In this document: in pieces, positions 5,715-7,733 of the stretch
Layout of the letters: the number at the start of each line of letters is the position of its first letter
Position numbering within the stretch: the stretch's first letter is position 1
Assembly (NCBI GenBank): GCA_001800945.1
Contig: MGWJ01000122.1
Span: forward strand, 1 to 7,733
Source of the DNA: Flavobacteria bacterium RIFCSPLOWO2_12_FULL_31_7
GTDB taxonomy: Bacteria > Bacteroidota > Bacteroidia > Flavobacteriales > Flavobacteriaceae
Length of the DNA: 7,733 nt
Direction: 5' to 3'
The notes under the pieces: model-generated
What the model saw: only the letters and a program-made list of their open reading frames with translations
Database searches by the model: none
What the model was told of the DNA's origin: nothing
Made by a program: the position numbers and the translations under genes

Positions 5715-6707
5715 TTGAATAAAACAGCCGTAGTTATCTTAAATTGGAATGGAGCAAAATTATTGCAACAATTCTTACCTTCTGTGATTCAGTTTTCACC
5801 AACTGCTACGATTTATGTTGCGGATAATGCTTCAACAGATTCGTCTATTGCTGTGTTAAAAACCGAATTCCCTTCGGTAAAAATCATTGAAAATACAGGT
5901 AATTTTGGATTTGCAAAATGCTATAATGAAGCTCTAAAATTTGTGGAAGAACCTTATTATGCTTTAGTGAATTCAGACATTGAAGTTACCGAAAATTGGT
6001 TACAACCGATTGAAAACATTTTTGATAACGAACCCAAAACGGCCATCATTCAACCTAAATTATTAGATTTTAAAAAGAAAACACACTTTGAATACGCTGG
6101 TGCAGCTGGTGGATTTATCGACAAATATGGTTACCCTTTTTGTAAAGGTCGAATTTTTGATACTTTAGAAGAAGATTTAGGTCAGTACAACCAAGAAACA
6201 GAAGTCTTTTGGGCTACTGGCGCTTGTTTTTTCATCAGAAAAGAAGTGTACCGAACCTTACAAGGTTTCGATGATGATTTTTTCGCCCATCAAGAAGAAA
6301 TAGATTTGTGTTGGCGTGCGAATAATTTAGGATTTACAGCTAAATATTGTCCAACTTCTGTAGTTTTTCATCTTGGTGGCGCTACTTTAAACGAAGCCAA
6401 TCCTAAAAAAACGTTTCTAAATTTTAGAAATTCGTTACTTATGCTAACCAAAAACCTACCAAAAGAAAAATTATTCTCAATTATTTTTATGCGTTTGTGT
6501 TTAGACGGAATTGCCGGAATGCAGTTTATTTTTCAGGGAAAATTCAAACATACTTGGGCAATTTTAAAAGCACATTTTGAATATTATCATCTGATTTCTA
6601 GGAATTTAAAAAAGCGAAATTCTCATCAAAAAACAGATTATTTTCATACTAAATCGATTGTATGGAGCTATTTTGTTCAAAAAAAGAAAATTTTCACAAG
6701 TTTGTAA
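5715..6707 (+). CDS. Family 2 glycosyltransferase (rhamnosyltransferase-like)
   Basis: A 330-residue GT-A fold glycosyltransferase. The N-terminal nucleotide-sugar half has TAVVILNWNGAKLL (4-17), VADNASTDSS (35-44), the NFGFAKCYNEAL segment (63-74) and the metal-binding region VNSDIEV (85-91, D88). The acceptor half has WATGACFFIRKEVY (166-179), GFDDDFFAHQEEIDLCWR (184-201, likely catalytic acid residues in this stretch) and FHLGGATLNEANPKKTFLNFRN (218-239). A C-terminal amphipathic or hydrophobic part (about 254-290) may attach it to the membrane. Such enzymes transfer a sugar from an NDP donor during assembly of surface polysaccharide or glycolipid at the inner face of the cytoplasmic membrane; donor and acceptor cannot be read from the sequence. 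The start must be TTG at 5715: the frame is open only from 5652, contains no ATG or GTG before this, and the next methionine is residue 243. No polysaccharide cluster is visible around it. Confidence 0.93.
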   Translation: MNKTAVVILNWNGAKLLQQFLPSVIQFSPTATIYVADNASTDSSIAVLKTEFPSVKIIENTGNFGFAKCYNEALKFVEEPYYALVNSDIEVTENWLQPIENIFDNEPKTAIIQPKLLDFKKKTHFEYAGAAGGFIDKYGYPFCKGRIFDTLEEDLGQYNQETEVFWATGACFFIRKEVYRTLQGFDDDFFAHQEEIDLCWRANNLGFTAKYCPTSVVFHLGGATLNEANPKKTFLNFRNSLLMLTKNLPKEKLFSIIFMRLCLDGIAGMQFIFQGKFKHTWAILKAHFEYYHLISRNLKKRNSHQKTDYFHTKSIVWSYFVQKKKIFTSL

Positions 6708-6716
6708 TTTTTTATT

Positions 6717-6748
6717 TAGCCGCGAATTATACAGATTTTCACGAATTA
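6717..6748. repeat. Degenerate dispersed repeat with tandem CGAATTA
   Basis: CGAATTA occurs at 6723-6729 and again at 6742-6748, a 19-base period, with CAGATTTT between the copies. From memory, strings such as CGCGAATTACACGAATT and CACAGATTTTCACGAATT are common intergenic repeats in Flavobacterium genomes; this appears to be a decayed copy. It is only suggestive from one window. Confidence 0.45.
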
Positions 6749-6906
6749 ATATAGTGGTTAAAAGCCTATATAGTTAATATTTAAACATATAAGTCATTTA
6801 GTTTTGTTTCAAATTTTAAAAAACTTCTAGATTCACTCTTCAAACTTCCGTCTTCCAACACCCTGCTTAAAACTTTTTTAACTAAAATTTCACTTTTCGT
6901 AACACT

Positions 6907-6934
6907 TTGGTATGATTTTTTCTGTATAACTTTG
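6907..6934 (+). promoter_or_regulatory. Flavobacterial-type promoter of the OmpA-family lipoprotein gene
   Basis: A -33 TTG (6907-6909) and a -7 TAACTTTG (6927-6934) are separated by 17 bases, an exact fit to TTG-N17/23-TAnnTTTG. Transcription would start near 6939-6942, giving a short A-rich leader of roughly a dozen bases before the ATG at 6953. The fit and the position immediately upstream of a gene that is probably well expressed make this the best promoter in the window. Confidence 0.75.
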
Positions 6935-6952
6935 TAAAAAATCCTATTAAAA

Positions 6953-7733
6953 ATGAGAAAAGTACTAGTTTTAGCCGCAATGGTTCCGTTCGTGCTTACG
7001 TCGTGTGTTTCTAAAAAGAAATTTACGGCTTTAGAAGCAAAACAGAAAGAAACCCAAGATTTGTTAAATTCAGCAACTGTTAAATTGAACAGCTGTTTGT
7101 CTGAAAAAGACTTATTAAATGCTGAAAAAAGTAGCTTAATGAGCCAATTAGATTATTTAAAGAAAAATAATTCTGATTTAATTAACAGTTCTAAAGAAAT
7201 GACTGTTTTAACCACAAAAGGTGCAGAAAACCTAGAAAAATCATTAGAAAGCTTACGCGAAAAAGATTTAAAAATTACCCGTTTACAAGATGCTTTAACA
7301 AAAAAAGACAGTGTAACTTTAGCTTTAGTTACCAGTTTAAAACGTGAAGTAGGAATCGACGATCCAGACATTAACATCAACGTAGAAAAAGGTGTTGTGA
7401 TGATTTCAATTGCTGACAATTTATTATTCAAATCAGGAAGTTATGATGTGAATTTAAAAGCAAAATCAGTTTTAGCTAAAGTGGCTAAAGTAGTAAACAG
7501 CAAGCCCGATTTCGAATGTATGGTAGAAGGTCACACGGATAATGTGCCAATTAAAAACGCTGTATTATTAGACAACTGGGATTTATCTGTAAAACGTGCT
7601 ACTTCAATTGTAAGAGTTTTACAAAACGATCTAGGTGTTAATCCTAAACAATTAATTCCTGCAGGAAGAAGTTCATTTATTCCATTAGTAGGAAACGACA
7701 CTGCTGAAAACAGAGCAAAAAACCGTAGAACAC
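6953..7733 (+). CDS. OmpA-family outer-membrane lipoprotein (partial, C-terminal end outside window)
   Basis: The first 260 residues are visible; the frame runs off the right edge. A lipoprotein signal peptide (MRKVLVLAAMVPFVLTSC) ends in the lipobox LTSC, with C18 the lipidated residue. The residues after it (VSKKK) are basic and lack the acidic surface-export signal of Bacteroidota, so the protein probably faces the periplasm. Residues about 24-130 form a long charged helix or coiled coil (for example LESLREKDLKITRLQDAL at 98-115). Residues about 142-260 are an OmpA C-terminal domain: NLLFKSGSYDVN (156-167), VEGHTDNVPI with D196, and DNWDLSVKRA (207-216) with R215, the residues expected to hold the diaminopimelate of peptidoglycan. 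It most likely anchors the outer membrane to the cell wall. The layout (lipid anchor, coiled coil, OmpA domain) differs from Pal, which lacks the long coil. Only a few tens of residues are likely missing. Confidence 0.93.
   Translation, partial: MRKVLVLAAMVPFVLTSCVSKKKFTALEAKQKETQDLLNSATVKLNSCLSEKDLLNAEKSSLMSQLDYLKKNNSDLINSSKEMTVLTTKGAENLEKSLESLREKDLKITRLQDALTKKDSVTLALVTSLKREVGIDDPDININVEKGVVMISIADNLLFKSGSYDVNLKAKSVLAKVAKVVNSKPDFECMVEGHTDNVPIKNAVLLDNWDLSVKRATSIVRVLQNDLGVNPKQLIPAGRSSFIPLVGNDTAENRAKNRRT

Larger units (their letters stand above)
6708..6952 (+). other. Spacer with repeat-like sequence and promoter
   Basis: No gene is seen; stops are frequent in all frames. After the glycosyltransferase stop comes a T-rich stretch without a hairpin, so no intrinsic terminator can be called. 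The repeat-like segment with two CGAATTA copies follows, then very AT-rich sequence, a CT-rich fragment at 6834-6860 (CTTCCGTCTTCCAACACC in part), and the promoter of the OmpA-family gene. Confidence 0.55.

Noticed and set aside
7153..7431. Minus-strand open frame of 92 codons
   Set aside because: It is antisense to the coiled-coil part of the OmpA-family gene, whose reading frame is clear.
1..7733. CRISPR array, tRNA, rRNA, insertion sequence or phage genes
   Set aside because: No regularly spaced repeats, cloverleaf-like sequences, transposase or phage-like products were found on reading both strands.

Overview
The window is AT-rich bacterial chromosome from a member of the Bacteroidota, most likely a Flavobacterium or close relative in the Flavobacteriaceae. 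The evidence is the A/T-biased codon use, A-rich leaders without Shine-Dalgarno sequences, two promoters of the flavobacterial TTG-N17/19-TAnnTTTG type, and proteins that read as flavobacterial versions of EttA, HolA and a family 2 glycosyltransferase. The contents look like core chromosome. There is no phage, transposase, CRISPR array, tRNA or rRNA.

Left part, minus strand. Five genes share one orientation, in transcription order: holA (DNA polymerase III delta, 4977 to 3976), a VanZ-like membrane protein overlapping it by one base (3976 to 3419), a 58-residue two-helix membrane protein (3376 to 3200), ettA (translational throttle ABC-F ATPase, 3119 to 1428) and, beyond a strong intrinsic terminator at 1381-1408, a periplasmic-TPR sensor histidine kinase (1353 to beyond base 1). 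The first four have short gaps and could form one transcription unit. The kinase gene starts only 27 bases past the terminator.

Right part, plus strand. Divergent from holA is a 148-codon gene for a stand-alone HsdR-N-like PD-(D/E)XK protein (5041-5487). Its promoter lies so close to the ATG that the mRNA is probably leaderless. A 227-base spacer with degenerate dispersed-repeat sequence follows, then a complete family 2 glycosyltransferase that must start with TTG (5715-6707). A second repeat-bearing spacer (6708-6952) leads to a clear promoter and an OmpA-family lipoprotein (6953 to beyond the right edge).

Functionally the window mixes replication (holA), translation control (ettA), signalling (the kinase), and envelope or surface polysaccharide functions (glycosyltransferase, OmpA lipoprotein, two membrane proteins). 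I see no clearly new multi-gene system. The points most worth following are the orphan nuclease-like gene facing holA, its predicted leaderless start, the small membrane protein next to ettA, and the intergenic dispersed repeats.
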